A program made the position numbers and the translations under genes. Below the pieces are notes generated by a model. The model was not told the DNA's origin. It did not search any database and worked only from the letters and a program-made list of their open reading frames with translations. Of a DNA stretch of 64,000 bases, positions 11,401 through 18,351 are shown piece after piece (positions within the stretch are counted from its first letter, which is position 1; the number at the start of each line of letters is the position of its first letter). The stretch comes from Chitinophaga sp. H8 (lineage in GTDB: Bacteria; Bacteroidota; Bacteroidia; Chitinophagales; Chitinophagaceae), in NCBI RefSeq assembly GCF_040567655.1, contig NZ_JBEXAC010000001.1:2232001-2296000 (forward strand), written 5' to 3'.

Positions 11401-12230
11401 AGACGCTGAGCAATATCAAGGATGAAACCAACGGTAACACCAGCATGGTGATGACCATTGTACAGAACTTTTCAGGTACCAATCCTAATGGTGTGGTAAC
11501 CGGCAACAACTCAGGTATCTATCCCGATAATGTAATGGCTGCCTCCTACTATGTAGATAAAGGTGATACTGCTAAAGTTACCTTCTCTGGTCTGAACCAA
11601 TCTATGGCTTACTCCTTCGTATTCTTTGCAAGCCGTATAGGTGGTGGTGACAGGGTGAGTGCTTATACCATCAATGGTAAAACAGTAACCCTCAATGCGA
11701 AAGATAACAGCAGTCAGACCGTTCAACTGGACAACATCGTTCCGGATCAGGATGGCGAAATTCACCTGTCTGTTTATGTGGCACCGAATGGTCAGTACGC
11801 TTATCTGAATGCCCTGGTAATAAATGCTTCGCCAAAAGAAGATAATCCTAATGGCAGTGGTTCATTAATAGGTGCAGATAACAACCGTACAAACGCTGGC
11901 AGTCTTATCAGCAGCAATAATATGGTGGTAACTGATCCATCTTCTAAATCTATTGCTGAAGAGATTACAATTGAAAATGTATACCCTAACCCGGTTACTT
12001 CCTTTGTAAATCTGCTGGTGAAGAATGAAGGCAAAGCGAAAGATGTGGTGATCAAAGTATTTGACCTTAGTGGAAAAATGATCTTTGTGAAAGCAGGTAT
12101 CCAGTTGCCAGGTGGTACACAGTTGATCCGTGTGGATTTCAACAGCAATGTTCCTCCAGGTGCTTACTTATTACAAATGCTGACTTCAGAGAATAAGAGA
12201 GTGAAAACAGTGAAATTGATCAAGAACTAA
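5421..12230 (+). CDS. Giant T9SS-secreted esterase/adhesin: alpha/beta-hydrolase, Fn3, PA14, three novel modules
   Basis: 2269 residues. Signal peptide 1-22 (cut after SSSQAQ). Residues ~50-290 form an alpha/beta-hydrolase of the feruloyl-esterase/PHB-depolymerase-like type: oxyanion FWHG, nucleophile S178 in GLSGGG, D228 in GGAD, H260 in GLGHG. Then come two Ig-like segments (~290-450), Fn3 (~452-540, 550-635), PA14 (641-784), Fn3 (~793-880), PA14 (883-1024), Fn3 (~1040-1130), two cadherin-like domains (~1135-1324), an unrecognised ~170-residue module (1326-1503), Fn3 (~1510-1595), a cadherin-like domain, module copy 2 (1698-1867), Fn3, and module copy 3 (1969-2136). The last ~90 residues (VYPNP...GAYLLQM...KLIKN) are a T9SS sorting domain, so the protein is exported across the outer membrane and probably surface-anchored. 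Context suggests it binds and de-esterifies EPS; the substrate is inferred. Confidence 0.92.
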   Translation: MNKFYLLLSFLLVIGFSSSQAQTGVLNPNDTVEDYNAAAPPPTPNWGVLAKWVRTPRVNWNTSSYKCYFYNGVQFRLKFPKSYQHGVADGKKYPMIIFWHGVGEKGTVYDNEYQLYHGGELHKNAVDNGTFDGFLLYPQNQGGFFGNVQFDAIKDLIVNYMIPEVKLDPYRIMVQGLSGGGGASWDFMNRYPKLVAAAAPISAVTYAIKDFIPIFKWIPVWEFQGGADTNPHPSVAQNVYEAAQAAGANMKLTIYDGLGHGIWYNAWGEADYFPFAKRAHKANPWPLFGRTEFCPGDPINVTLGVTEGFDQYEWRKDGNVIPGATSNTLVVTSIGVYDVRLRNGSDWTPWSPIPVQIKIKAPTVSSNITVDGLMSKVIPAPDGRDSVVLQVPAGYTSYLWKKVTDPTVLGTQRTLSVKDSGLYVVKVTEQFGCSSEFSAPFKVVKASGANAPDPATNAKATAVSKTEMTVEWSENPNPANNETGFEIYRGTSAGGPYKMIALVGANVLTYSNTGLNPNSTYYYIIRAVNENGAAAVSNEAVGTTQVDNTPPTAPGNLTVTGTTRNSVGLSWTPSTDDVGVTKYDIYVNGVKFYTVDDTQTSFSVNNLTYNQVYTLTVKARDLTGNVSTPSNQVTAMTVSSGLNYKYYTGAFTVLPNFNALVPVKTGVTPTADISVRTQDDNFAFLWEGYINIPVTGNYTFETYSDDGSKLYIDNGYDFAGTALVDNDGLHGGQYKEGTIYLTAGAHRFAATFFEAGGGQEMKIYWKNTANGVTSRQEIPASYFRDQANLGGTAPAAPSQIKAITASYNKINLTWTDNSNNETGFEVYRATSMSGPFDIIATTAANKVAYADSGSLQPQTTYYYKVKAINKYGNSGFNPADAGGLQYDYYEMSSISALPNFNSLTPVKSGSVANVTLDIRNRDVNFAVKFAGYITLPTTGTYTFYTASDDGSKLYIDGFASGNQVVNNDYLQGTTERSGTKSLSAGRHAIYITYFQSGGGYSMSASYKGPNGSGIAKQLIPDAAFDNPNMKATTLALPAIPQAPTVLATTAVLSDRISLKWNDNSTTETAFEIYRSVNNNTTYKLQATVPANATATAAYTDTALFANVTYYYKVRAINVGGNSAYSNEINAQTLNSVPVLNDLPNRFMHYDTQLSVNVSAVDPDGEPVTLTVTNLPAFGSFTDNGNGTGTILFNNPSAAAQAVYPNITVKATDQHSGVATKVFQLTVNANYAPILGTVPTTTINEHTTSQINIAVTNDNGTDNLTWTFTGLPAFASAVSTGKTTQITLTPGYTDAGTYPVTVKVSDGVGGEDTKSFNIVINDVNPGFSVYVNFNDLNNDAPAPWNNTHKVPVAQNDVFGNLKDNNGNNTGYAIKIMTPWQTINGGSNANNLGVRTGNNSGVYPDNVMASSYFTTSVKQTFKVTGLSASYKYNFSFTGSRGGVTDNRTANYTINGTTVSLNGTGNSANKVTISNVSADANGEVSVDLQGAPGAVYAHINAMVIEAKYDDGTAPAKPRNFAARNIPTGMRLSWTDAAYNETAYEVYKSTDSLGTYQLLSPLGNENDTAYTDNAVIANTKYFYAIRATNSYGNSPFSDTIAIVAANRAPVMNTLSNVSMKTDDVLSIPITATDDPGDILTISATGLPAFATLNNTGNGAANLALAPTSSYIGTYNVTVTAADNHGGTSSQSFVISVRDKNMVSIYVNYNQTSPEGAPWNNFNGLPIANRNITNMLDETGAASGATITLIDALTGANNVGAVTGNNSGIYPDNVMSTLYYDQTNTAKRIRITGLSAARKYNLVFFGSRADVSDNRNTIYTVGTQSVTLNAAGNTSKTVQINGLTPDANGAIEFTIKQATGSAFAYLNAMVIQSYTDNGLPLSPANLTAIGKSRTSIQLDWSNKASNATGVEIYRSTAVDGTYSLVTTVGATVATYLDNNLTESTRYYYKVRAKANTVFSEYGNIASGATFSYSAKININVTSPEPAPWNNTNSLPFAGQTLSNIKDETNGNTSMVMTIVQNFSGTNPNGVVTGNNSGIYPDNVMAASYYVDKGDTAKVTFSGLNQSMAYSFVFFASRIGGGDRVSAYTINGKTVTLNAKDNSSQTVQLDNIVPDQDGEIHLSVYVAPNGQYAYLNALVINASPKEDNPNGSGSLIGADNNRTNAGSLISSNNMVVTDPSSKSIAEEITIENVYPNPVTSFVNLLVKNEGKAKDVVIKVFDLSGKMIFVKAGIQLPGGTQLIRVDFNSNVPPGAYLLQMLTSENKRVKTVKLIKN
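9396..9929 (+). repeat. Module copy 1 in the T9SS protein
   Basis: First of three ~170-residue copies. Shared landmarks are a VYVNFN-like opening strand, APAPWNNT, TGNNSGVYPDNVM, a YNFSFTGSR core, TINGTTVSLN and a closing YAHINAMVIEA. Residues 1326-1503 of the protein. Confidence 0.85.
10512..11021 (+). repeat. Module copy 2 in the T9SS protein
   Basis: Second copy, with GAPWNN, TGNNSGIYPDNVM, YNLVFFGSR, QSVTLNAAGN and YLNAMVIQS in the same order. Residues 1698-1867. Confidence 0.85.
11325..11828 (+). repeat. Module copy 3 in the T9SS protein
   Basis: Third copy, with PAPWNNT, TGNNSGIYPDNVM, YSFVFFASR, KTVTLNAKDN and YLNALVINA. Residues 1969-2136, directly before the linker to the sorting domain. 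Confidence 0.85.
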
Positions 12231-12242
12231 CAAGTTAATCCG

Positions 12243-12289
12243 GTCACTAAAAAATCCGGTCTAACCAGCCGGATTTTTTAGTGACTTTT
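12243..12289 (+). terminator. Intrinsic terminator after the giant T9SS gene
   Basis: A perfect 17-bp stem (12243-12259 with 12269-12285, loop of 9 nt) ends with TTTTA. It lies 13 nt after the stop codon. The stem contains A6/T6 on its arms, so it could work in both directions. Confidence 0.85.
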
Positions 12290-12326
12290 AGATTAGATTA
12301 TTTTATACTTTAAAGAATCCGACAAT

Positions 12327-14513
12327 ATGGATCTGATTTATTTGTTCAATTCGTTAATGCGCAGAAAGTGGCTGATTCTGATCAGCAGTGTGCTGGCAAT
12401 TGTAATTGCTTTTCTGCTCACCATGGACCAGAAAAAACTTTACAGATCATCCGCACAAATGGCTACGGGTTTTACAACTAGCGATCAGGTGAAACTGAAA
12501 GATGAGAACTTTAACATCTATGAAATTGATGTGAAGTTTAACAATGTTATTGAAGCCCTGAAATCTACAAAGGTGTTAAGCATGGTTACTTATAACCTGA
12601 TGCTGCATGATCTTGAAAACCCCAAAGACGCTTTCCGCCAACTGGATGAAGAGGCCATGAAAAAACAAGCCTATCGTAATGCGGATAAAGCAAAGGCTAT
12701 TGCCATTTTAAGAAAAAAATACGCCGACGAAAAATTATTGAGTTCTTATGATCCGGAAGAAAGAAAGATACAGGAGCTCATGAAAGTATACCAATATGAT
12801 TTAGAAACTACCAAAACCTGGTTATCCGTAGGCCGTATACAAAGAACTGACTTTATTGATGTACAGTTCTGGTCTACCAATCCTGAACTTTCTTCCTATA
12901 TGGTTAACCAGGTATGTTCAGAGTTTCTGAGAAATAATGAATCTTCCCGTTCTCAGCAAAATGTGCAGTCTATCGAAACACTGGAAAAACTGGTTTCTCA
13001 GAAAAGAGCCGATCTGGATGAAAAGCTGAATAACCTGCGTACCCTGGGTGGTGTAGATGCCGCGGTTGAAAGCTCCAGTAAAATGGAACAGATCAGCACT
13101 TTTGAAAGCCGGATGACGGAAGAACAAAATACCCTGAACAGTGCTACCCTTTCTTTGCAACAGGTAAGCAAACAACTGGCAGATATGGAGCGCAGCAATG
13201 CCCAGTCAGCCAGCGCTGCTTCTGCTGCCAGTGCCGAAATCAGCAAGCTGCGTAGCCAGATGAACGATGCCAATCAGGAGTATATCAACAAAGGCTCCAA
13301 TGATACAGAGCTTTACAATAAATATCAAAAGCTAAAAACTGCCTACAGAAATAAATTATCCAGCCTGGCGAATACAGCCGACAGCCCGGGAAGTATTACC
13401 AAAGGTGATCTGCAGCAAAAGAAAAATGAACTGGAACTGCAGATAAGCTCCTCCCAACAGAATATTGAAACTTATCGCCAGAAAATACGCAGCCTGAATA
13501 GCAGTGTAGGCGCTGCTGCATCCAGAAGTGCTACTAACCTGGCATTACAGAAAGAAGTAAGCCTCTCCCAACAGGAATATGAAAATGTGAAATCCCGCTA
13601 CGATGCGGTCATGAATAATACAGTGGTGCCATTGGATAACTTCCGGCAGATCCTGTACGGACAACCGGCTGTAGAACCGGAAGCCTCTAAAAGGTTGATG
13701 ATATTAGCATTGGCTGGAGTAAGCATGTTTGTGTTTTGCTGTATCGCCATTATCTTCCTGGAATATATTGATGTATCTATCAAAACACCTTCTCAGTTCC
13801 TGAAAAATATTGAGTTGAAATTATTGGGTATCGTGAACAAAGTCAATATGAAACAGGAACCCCTGAACAGCATCTTCGATGCTGAATCCAAAAAAACACC
13901 GCAGGGCCTGCTTTTCCGCGAGCATTTACGTAAGCTGCGCTTTGAAATTGAAAACAACAGTCATAAAATATATCTTTTTACCAGTGCACGTGTAGGAGAA
14001 GGAAAATCCACCATTATCAAAGCGCTGGCATATAGCCTGAGTATGAGCCAGAAAAAGGTATTGATCGTTGATACCAATTTCATTAACAATACCCTTACCC
14101 GGGAATTTGAAGCCAATCAGGACCTGGAAGCATTTTCCAATGCAACAGAAGATTACCAGTATAAACACGTAAAAAGCATTATCACCCCTACCAGCATAGA
14201 GCATGTTGATATCATCGGCTGTAAGGGAGGCGATTATACACCGGCAGAAATACTTGGGGATAACAATCTCCTGGGGCACCTCTCTAACCTTACCAGCGCA
14301 TACGATTACATACTGCTGGAAGGCGCTGCCCTGAATGAACGGTCAGATAGTAAAGAATTGCTGGCTTTTGCAGATACCATGATCACCGTTGTATCGGCAA
14401 AATCAACTATAAAACAAACAGATAAGGAATCTATCAGTTTTCTGCAAAGCATGAACGGGAAATTTACCGGAGCGATATTGAATTACGTAGAAAAAGGTAA
14501 TGTAGACATGTAG
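12327..14513 (+). CDS. Wzc-like polysaccharide copolymerase with decayed ATPase/BY-kinase domain
   Basis: 728 residues. TM1 at 14-32 and TM2 at ~456-480 frame a periplasmic region with long coiled coil (~200-440), the layout of PCP-2 chain-length regulators. The cytoplasmic domain has a good Walker A (SARVGEGKST, K560) and Walker A' (VLIVDTNF), but the Walker B site reads YILLEGAAL, with E665 where BY-kinases have Asp (usually DTPP). There is no C-terminal tyrosine cluster; the end is NYVEKGNVDM. It probably still binds a nucleotide and controls polymer length or export with the Wzx/Wzy proteins downstream, but tyrosine autokinase activity is doubtful. No Wza-type export protein or tyrosine phosphatase is seen in the window. 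Confidence 0.85.
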   Translation: MDLIYLFNSLMRRKWLILISSVLAIVIAFLLTMDQKKLYRSSAQMATGFTTSDQVKLKDENFNIYEIDVKFNNVIEALKSTKVLSMVTYNLMLHDLENPKDAFRQLDEEAMKKQAYRNADKAKAIAILRKKYADEKLLSSYDPEERKIQELMKVYQYDLETTKTWLSVGRIQRTDFIDVQFWSTNPELSSYMVNQVCSEFLRNNESSRSQQNVQSIETLEKLVSQKRADLDEKLNNLRTLGGVDAAVESSSKMEQISTFESRMTEEQNTLNSATLSLQQVSKQLADMERSNAQSASAASAASAEISKLRSQMNDANQEYINKGSNDTELYNKYQKLKTAYRNKLSSLANTADSPGSITKGDLQQKKNELELQISSSQQNIETYRQKIRSLNSSVGAAASRSATNLALQKEVSLSQQEYENVKSRYDAVMNNTVVPLDNFRQILYGQPAVEPEASKRLMILALAGVSMFVFCCIAIIFLEYIDVSIKTPSQFLKNIELKLLGIVNKVNMKQEPLNSIFDAESKKTPQGLLFREHLRKLRFEIENNSHKIYLFTSARVGEGKSTIIKALAYSLSMSQKKVLIVDTNFINNTLTREFEANQDLEAFSNATEDYQYKHVKSIITPTSIEHVDIIGCKGGDYTPAEILGDNNLLGHLSNLTSAYDYILLEGAALNERSDSKELLAFADTMITVVSAKSTIKQTDKESISFLQSMNGKFTGAILNYVEKGNVDM

Positions 14514-14542
14514 CACACTCCTGGGGCTATTCAAAAGGGCAT

Positions 14543-15652
14543 ATGAAATTGAATCTATTAAATACAAATACTGGAAGTAGCAACCGGCTTGCCTGGATTG
14601 ACTATGCACGGGGCATAGCCATTATACTGGTATTATACCGTCATATTTTTGAAGGTATCTCCCGTACCGGCCTCCCTACTACAGGTTACGATTACCTGGA
14701 ACATGCCAATATTGTATTCTATAGTTTTCGTATGCCCCTTTTCTTTATCCTTTCAGGCGTTTTCATCGGCAAAAGCCTGGCTAAAAGAAGTATGGAAAAG
14801 CTGCTGAGCAATAAATTCAGTATCCTGCTTTACCCCTATCTCCTGTGGTCTGTATTACAGGTTACCCTTCAGATACTGCTGAGTAAATATGTAAATGCAG
14901 ATCGCAGTATCGCAGACTATGGATACATTATTCTTTTCCCAAGGCGCATTGATCAGTTCTGGTATCTGTATGCACTTTTTAATGTTACCGTGCTTTATAT
15001 GATCACCAGGCAGAAGCTGAAACTGCATATCTGGCAGCAACTGACCTTAGGGACTATACTCTACTTCTTATCCAGCTATGTTTCTGTTAAGCACATAGAT
15101 CTTGGCTTTTTGTATGATATCATGCATTATTATATTTTCTTCGCCCTTGGCGACCTGGCATCATCCCGCATCCTGAACCAGGCAAACTTTGGACGTTTTG
15201 CCTCCTGGAAAACATTTTTCTTCCTGCTGCCCATATTTGCGGTAGGGCAATATTATTTCCTGAACAAGGACCTGGAGATGAGCAATAATATGTATGTGGA
15301 AACCTATCAGCCCTTACTTTTTGCAGTGATTGCATTGAGTGGATGCGCTTTTATGTTTAACATTTCATTCCTGTTGCAACGGTATGACAAGGTAAAAATA
15401 TTGAGAATGGTAGGCTTCCATTCCTTGTACATCTATGTATCGCATGTACTGGTGGCATCTGCTACCCGCATGGTACTGATGAAGGGATTGGGCATTACCA
15501 ATATTCCGGTGTTACTCATTGTTTGCCTGATAATGGCGGTGGTAGTACCCATATTAATGTATAAACTGGCCATGCGCTATGGTGCATGGTGGCTGTACAG
15601 CCTGGAAAAACCTGCTACCGGCAAGGAAAAATTACAGGTGCAAAATCAATAA
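14543..15652 (+). CDS. Acyltransferase family 3 membrane protein (EPS O-acyltransferase, copy 2)
   Basis: 369 residues with about ten membrane helices. The N-terminus WIDYARGIAIILVLYRH (about residues 18-34) is the classic acyltransferase-3 opening with Arg-Gly and the active-site-type His; PLFFILSGVF follows in the next helix. Expected role: transfer of an acyl group to the lipid-linked repeat unit or polymer. The gene starts 29 nt after the copolymerase gene and heads a compact series ending at 22624. Confidence 0.9.
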   Translation: MKLNLLNTNTGSSNRLAWIDYARGIAIILVLYRHIFEGISRTGLPTTGYDYLEHANIVFYSFRMPLFFILSGVFIGKSLAKRSMEKLLSNKFSILLYPYLLWSVLQVTLQILLSKYVNADRSIADYGYIILFPRRIDQFWYLYALFNVTVLYMITRQKLKLHIWQQLTLGTILYFLSSYVSVKHIDLGFLYDIMHYYIFFALGDLASSRILNQANFGRFASWKTFFFLLPIFAVGQYYFLNKDLEMSNNMYVETYQPLLFAVIALSGCAFMFNISFLLQRYDKVKILRMVGFHSLYIYVSHVLVASATRMVLMKGLGITNIPVLLIVCLIMAVVVPILMYKLAMRYGAWWLYSLEKPATGKEKLQVQNQ

Positions 15653-15674
15653 CCGAATAGTATCCAACTTAGAT

Positions 15675-17024
15675 ATGAGTGATCAGAAATATACCTACTG
15701 GCTTAAATCCGGACTTTACAGCGGCATGCAAAAAGTGGCTGTGCTGTTGTTTGGTGTAGGTAGTATCCTTGTTTTGACCCGTACACTTTCCAAACCCGAT
15801 ATGGGTACCTGGAACCTGTTCTTAGTGTATACCGCCATCATTGAAGTGATCAGGCACTCCCTGATCAAAAATGCCGTGATAAAGTACCTGAACAGTTCAG
15901 AAAAGGAAGAACATGCCTTTATCCATACAGGTGCCCTGACACTCAATAGCATTGCCACAATATGTATCTTATTATTGATTGTGGTATTTATCGTGCCTAT
16001 CAGTAATTTTCTGAAAGCCCCCGGGCTGGTGGAGGTCATGTATTATTTTTTACCAGGTCTGCTCCTGCTGATCCCTTTCTCACATTTTGAATGGATTCAG
16101 AATTCCAATGCCGATTTCAAGGGTATCTTCTGGGCCTATCTGACACGCCAGGGTGTGTCCTTCGGATTAATTATCATCAGCCTGCTGGCAGGATTACATA
16201 TTACCCTTACTTTATTAGTGATCTATTTCAACCTGGGCATTTTATTCGGCGCTCTGGTGTCCGCCTATTTTGCCAGAAAATTCCTTACAGGTACTATTAA
16301 AGTGGATCCCCAATGGGTTAAAAAGCTCTGGCACTTTGGGAAATATGTGTTTGGCACCAATATCAGCGCTTCCATCTTCCGTAATACGGACCAGTTTGTT
16401 ATTTCGTCTTACCTGTCTACTGCGTCTGTAGCACTATATGGTGTATGCCTGCGTATCTCCAACCTGGTAGATGTACCTTCCCAGGTGCTGGCTGATATCC
16501 TTTTCCCTAAAACGGCCCAGATGATGGAAGCCGGTAATATGGAAAAAGTGAAATTCTACTACGAAAAAGCAGTGGGGGCTATATTGGCCATTGCATTACC
16601 AGTAAGTTTAGGTATATTCCTGTTACCAAAACTTGTATTATATATTATTGCAGGGGCCAATTATGAAGAGGCAGCTCCCATATTGCAGATCACTATTCTG
16701 TATGGGCTGTTTCTCCCCTTTATCAAACAATTTGGTACTATCATGGACTCTATCGGATTACCGAAAACAAATTTTGCTGTGACAACGGTCACTGCCATCT
16801 GCAATATTTTTATCTGCTGGTATTTCACCAAACATTTTGGATTGTTGGGTGCCGCATATGGTACTATGACTTCCTACGCTATCTGTTTACTCATCACACA
16901 AGTGATCCTTTATAAAAAAATAGGCAGCAGCCTTTCAAATACATTCAAGCATATGATACTATTCTATCCGGATATCATTGCTGTTTTACAACAAAAAATT
17001 TCATTAAAATGGAAAGTAAGATGA
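15675..17024 (+). CDS. Wzx-type polysaccharide flippase (MOP superfamily)
   Basis: 449 residues from the ATG at 15675; the frame is open further upstream but that would overlap the acyltransferase by ~75 nt, and MSDQKYTYWLKSGLYSGMQK is a typical start for the family. About 12-14 hydrophobic helices cover the length, with the conserved opening (SGLYSGMQKVAVLLFGVGSILVL), the central FGKYVFGTNISASIFRNTDQFVIS and PFIKQFGTIMDS. Such proteins flip undecaprenyl-PP-linked repeat units to the periplasm. The stop overlaps the next start as ATGA. Confidence 0.9.
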   Translation: MSDQKYTYWLKSGLYSGMQKVAVLLFGVGSILVLTRTLSKPDMGTWNLFLVYTAIIEVIRHSLIKNAVIKYLNSSEKEEHAFIHTGALTLNSIATICILLLIVVFIVPISNFLKAPGLVEVMYYFLPGLLLLIPFSHFEWIQNSNADFKGIFWAYLTRQGVSFGLIIISLLAGLHITLTLLVIYFNLGILFGALVSAYFARKFLTGTIKVDPQWVKKLWHFGKYVFGTNISASIFRNTDQFVISSYLSTASVALYGVCLRISNLVDVPSQVLADILFPKTAQMMEAGNMEKVKFYYEKAVGAILAIALPVSLGIFLLPKLVLYIIAGANYEEAAPILQITILYGLFLPFIKQFGTIMDSIGLPKTNFAVTTVTAICNIFICWYFTKHFGLLGAAYGTMTSYAICLLITQVILYKKIGSSLSNTFKHMILFYPDIIAVLQQKISLKWKVR

Positions 17025-18226
17025 TCAAAGGAAGGGATATCCTTGTAGTAGGACTTCAACCCTGGGACATTGCAATTGGCAGTAACTGTAAAAATGTGGC
17101 TAAAGAGTTATCCCAGTTTAACAGAGTGCTATATGTAAACCGGGCCCTGGACAGGATCACCGTTATTAGATCTAAAGATGACCCAAAGATAAAAACACGC
17201 CTCAAAAGTCTGAGGAAAGAAGCGGATGATATTACCAACATCGCTCCCAACTTCTGGACACTGGACCCACGTACCATGCTGGAATCAGTTAACTGGATAC
17301 CACTCGCCGGCGTATTTGATTTTGTCAATAAAATTAATAACAAACGGTTGGCCAAAGAGATCAATCAGGCACTAAAGCGGTTGGGATTTAAAAATGTACT
17401 GCTGTTTAATGACAATGAATTCTACCGCGGACAGTATCTCATAGAACTCCTGCCGGAAGTAACAGACTGTATCTATTACAGCCGTGATAACATTGCTACC
17501 CACCCCTTCTTTGTAAGACATGGTAAACGCCTGGAGCCTTCCCTGATGGCCAAGGCCAGCATGGTGGTTACCAACTCTGATTACCTGGAAGACTATGGCA
17601 GGAAATATAATCCTGAAACCTACAACATTTTGCAAGGCTGTGACTTTGAGCGCTTCTTCCCAGAAACGCCTTTTACCCTGCCGGAAGAAATGAAAGGCAT
17701 CAAAGGACCTATTATTGGTTACATGGGGGCCCTGATCGTTTCCCGCCTGGATATAAAAATACTGGAGCATATCGCGACTTCCCGTCCGGAGTGGAGCATT
17801 GTGCTGGTAGGACCGGAAGACAGCACCTTCCGTAAAAGCAACCTGCATAAAATGCCTAACGTCTATTTCCTTGGAAATACGACGGAGGTAAGGGTACCAC
17901 AATTCATCCAGTTCTTTGATGTATGCCTGAATCCTCAGCTGGTAAATGGTATGACGATAGGCAACTATCCACGTAAACTGGATGAGTACATGGTACTGGA
18001 AAAACCAGTAGTAGTGACAGAAACACTGGCCATGAAACTTTTTGACGGATATATCTATCAATGTAAAACAAAAGAAGACTACGTGGTAAGCATAGAAAAA
18101 GCATTGGCAGAAGATCCTGACAGCGAAATCAGAAAGGCAAGAAAGGCATTTGCGCTCACACATACCTGGGATACCAGCCTCTCTAAAATGAGTGCGCACT
18201 ACCAGGCATTAAAGAAAAACAAATAA
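17021..18226 (+). CDS. GT-B fold glycosyltransferase
   Basis: About 401 residues. The N-terminal half opens with GRDILVVGLQPWD and contains IYYSRDN and VVTNSDYLEDYGR; the C-terminal donor half has GYMGAL, VLVGPED, VYFLGNT and the DEYMVLEKPVVVTE segment typical of GT1/GT4 and TuaH-like enzymes, with Glu residues at the nucleotide-sugar site. I chose the ATG at 17021, which overlaps the flippase stop as ATGA and has GGAAAG just upstream; an ATG at 17009 would add four residues. It likely adds a sugar to the EPS unit; the donor is unknown. Confidence 0.88.
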   Translation: MIKGRDILVVGLQPWDIAIGSNCKNVAKELSQFNRVLYVNRALDRITVIRSKDDPKIKTRLKSLRKEADDITNIAPNFWTLDPRTMLESVNWIPLAGVFDFVNKINNKRLAKEINQALKRLGFKNVLLFNDNEFYRGQYLIELLPEVTDCIYYSRDNIATHPFFVRHGKRLEPSLMAKASMVVTNSDYLEDYGRKYNPETYNILQGCDFERFFPETPFTLPEEMKGIKGPIIGYMGALIVSRLDIKILEHIATSRPEWSIVLVGPEDSTFRKSNLHKMPNVYFLGNTTEVRVPQFIQFFDVCLNPQLVNGMTIGNYPRKLDEYMVLEKPVVVTETLAMKLFDGYIYQCKTKEDYVVSIEKALAEDPDSEIRKARKAFALTHTWDTSLSKMSAHYQALKKNK

Positions 18227-18233
18227 TCCTGTT

Positions 18234-18338
18234 ATGCCGGATAAGAGATTCAGTAACGACAGCATTCTGGAAATCATGGTAACTATGTTTGTAGCATTTA
18301 CCCTGCTCTTCCTTTTTTTAAAAATGTTGTTTTTTTAA
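18234..18338 (+). CDS. 34-residue single-helix membrane peptide
   Basis: ATG at 18234 opens a 34-codon frame that ends 13 nt before the GTG of the next gene. The first 13 residues are polar and charged (MPDKRFSNDSILE); the rest is a hydrophobic helix containing FVAFTLLFLFLKMLFF. It fills the only gap in an otherwise tightly packed operon. I do not recognise a family. It could be a small accessory subunit for the flippase or polymerase, or unused sequence; translation is not shown. Confidence 0.5.
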   Translation: MPDKRFSNDSILEIMVTMFVAFTLLFLFLKMLFF

Positions 18339-18351
18339 ACCCATTTACTAG

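Noticed and set aside
17372..18199. 275-codon leftward frame
   Set aside because: Antisense to the GT-B glycosyltransferase, whose protein has clear motifs.
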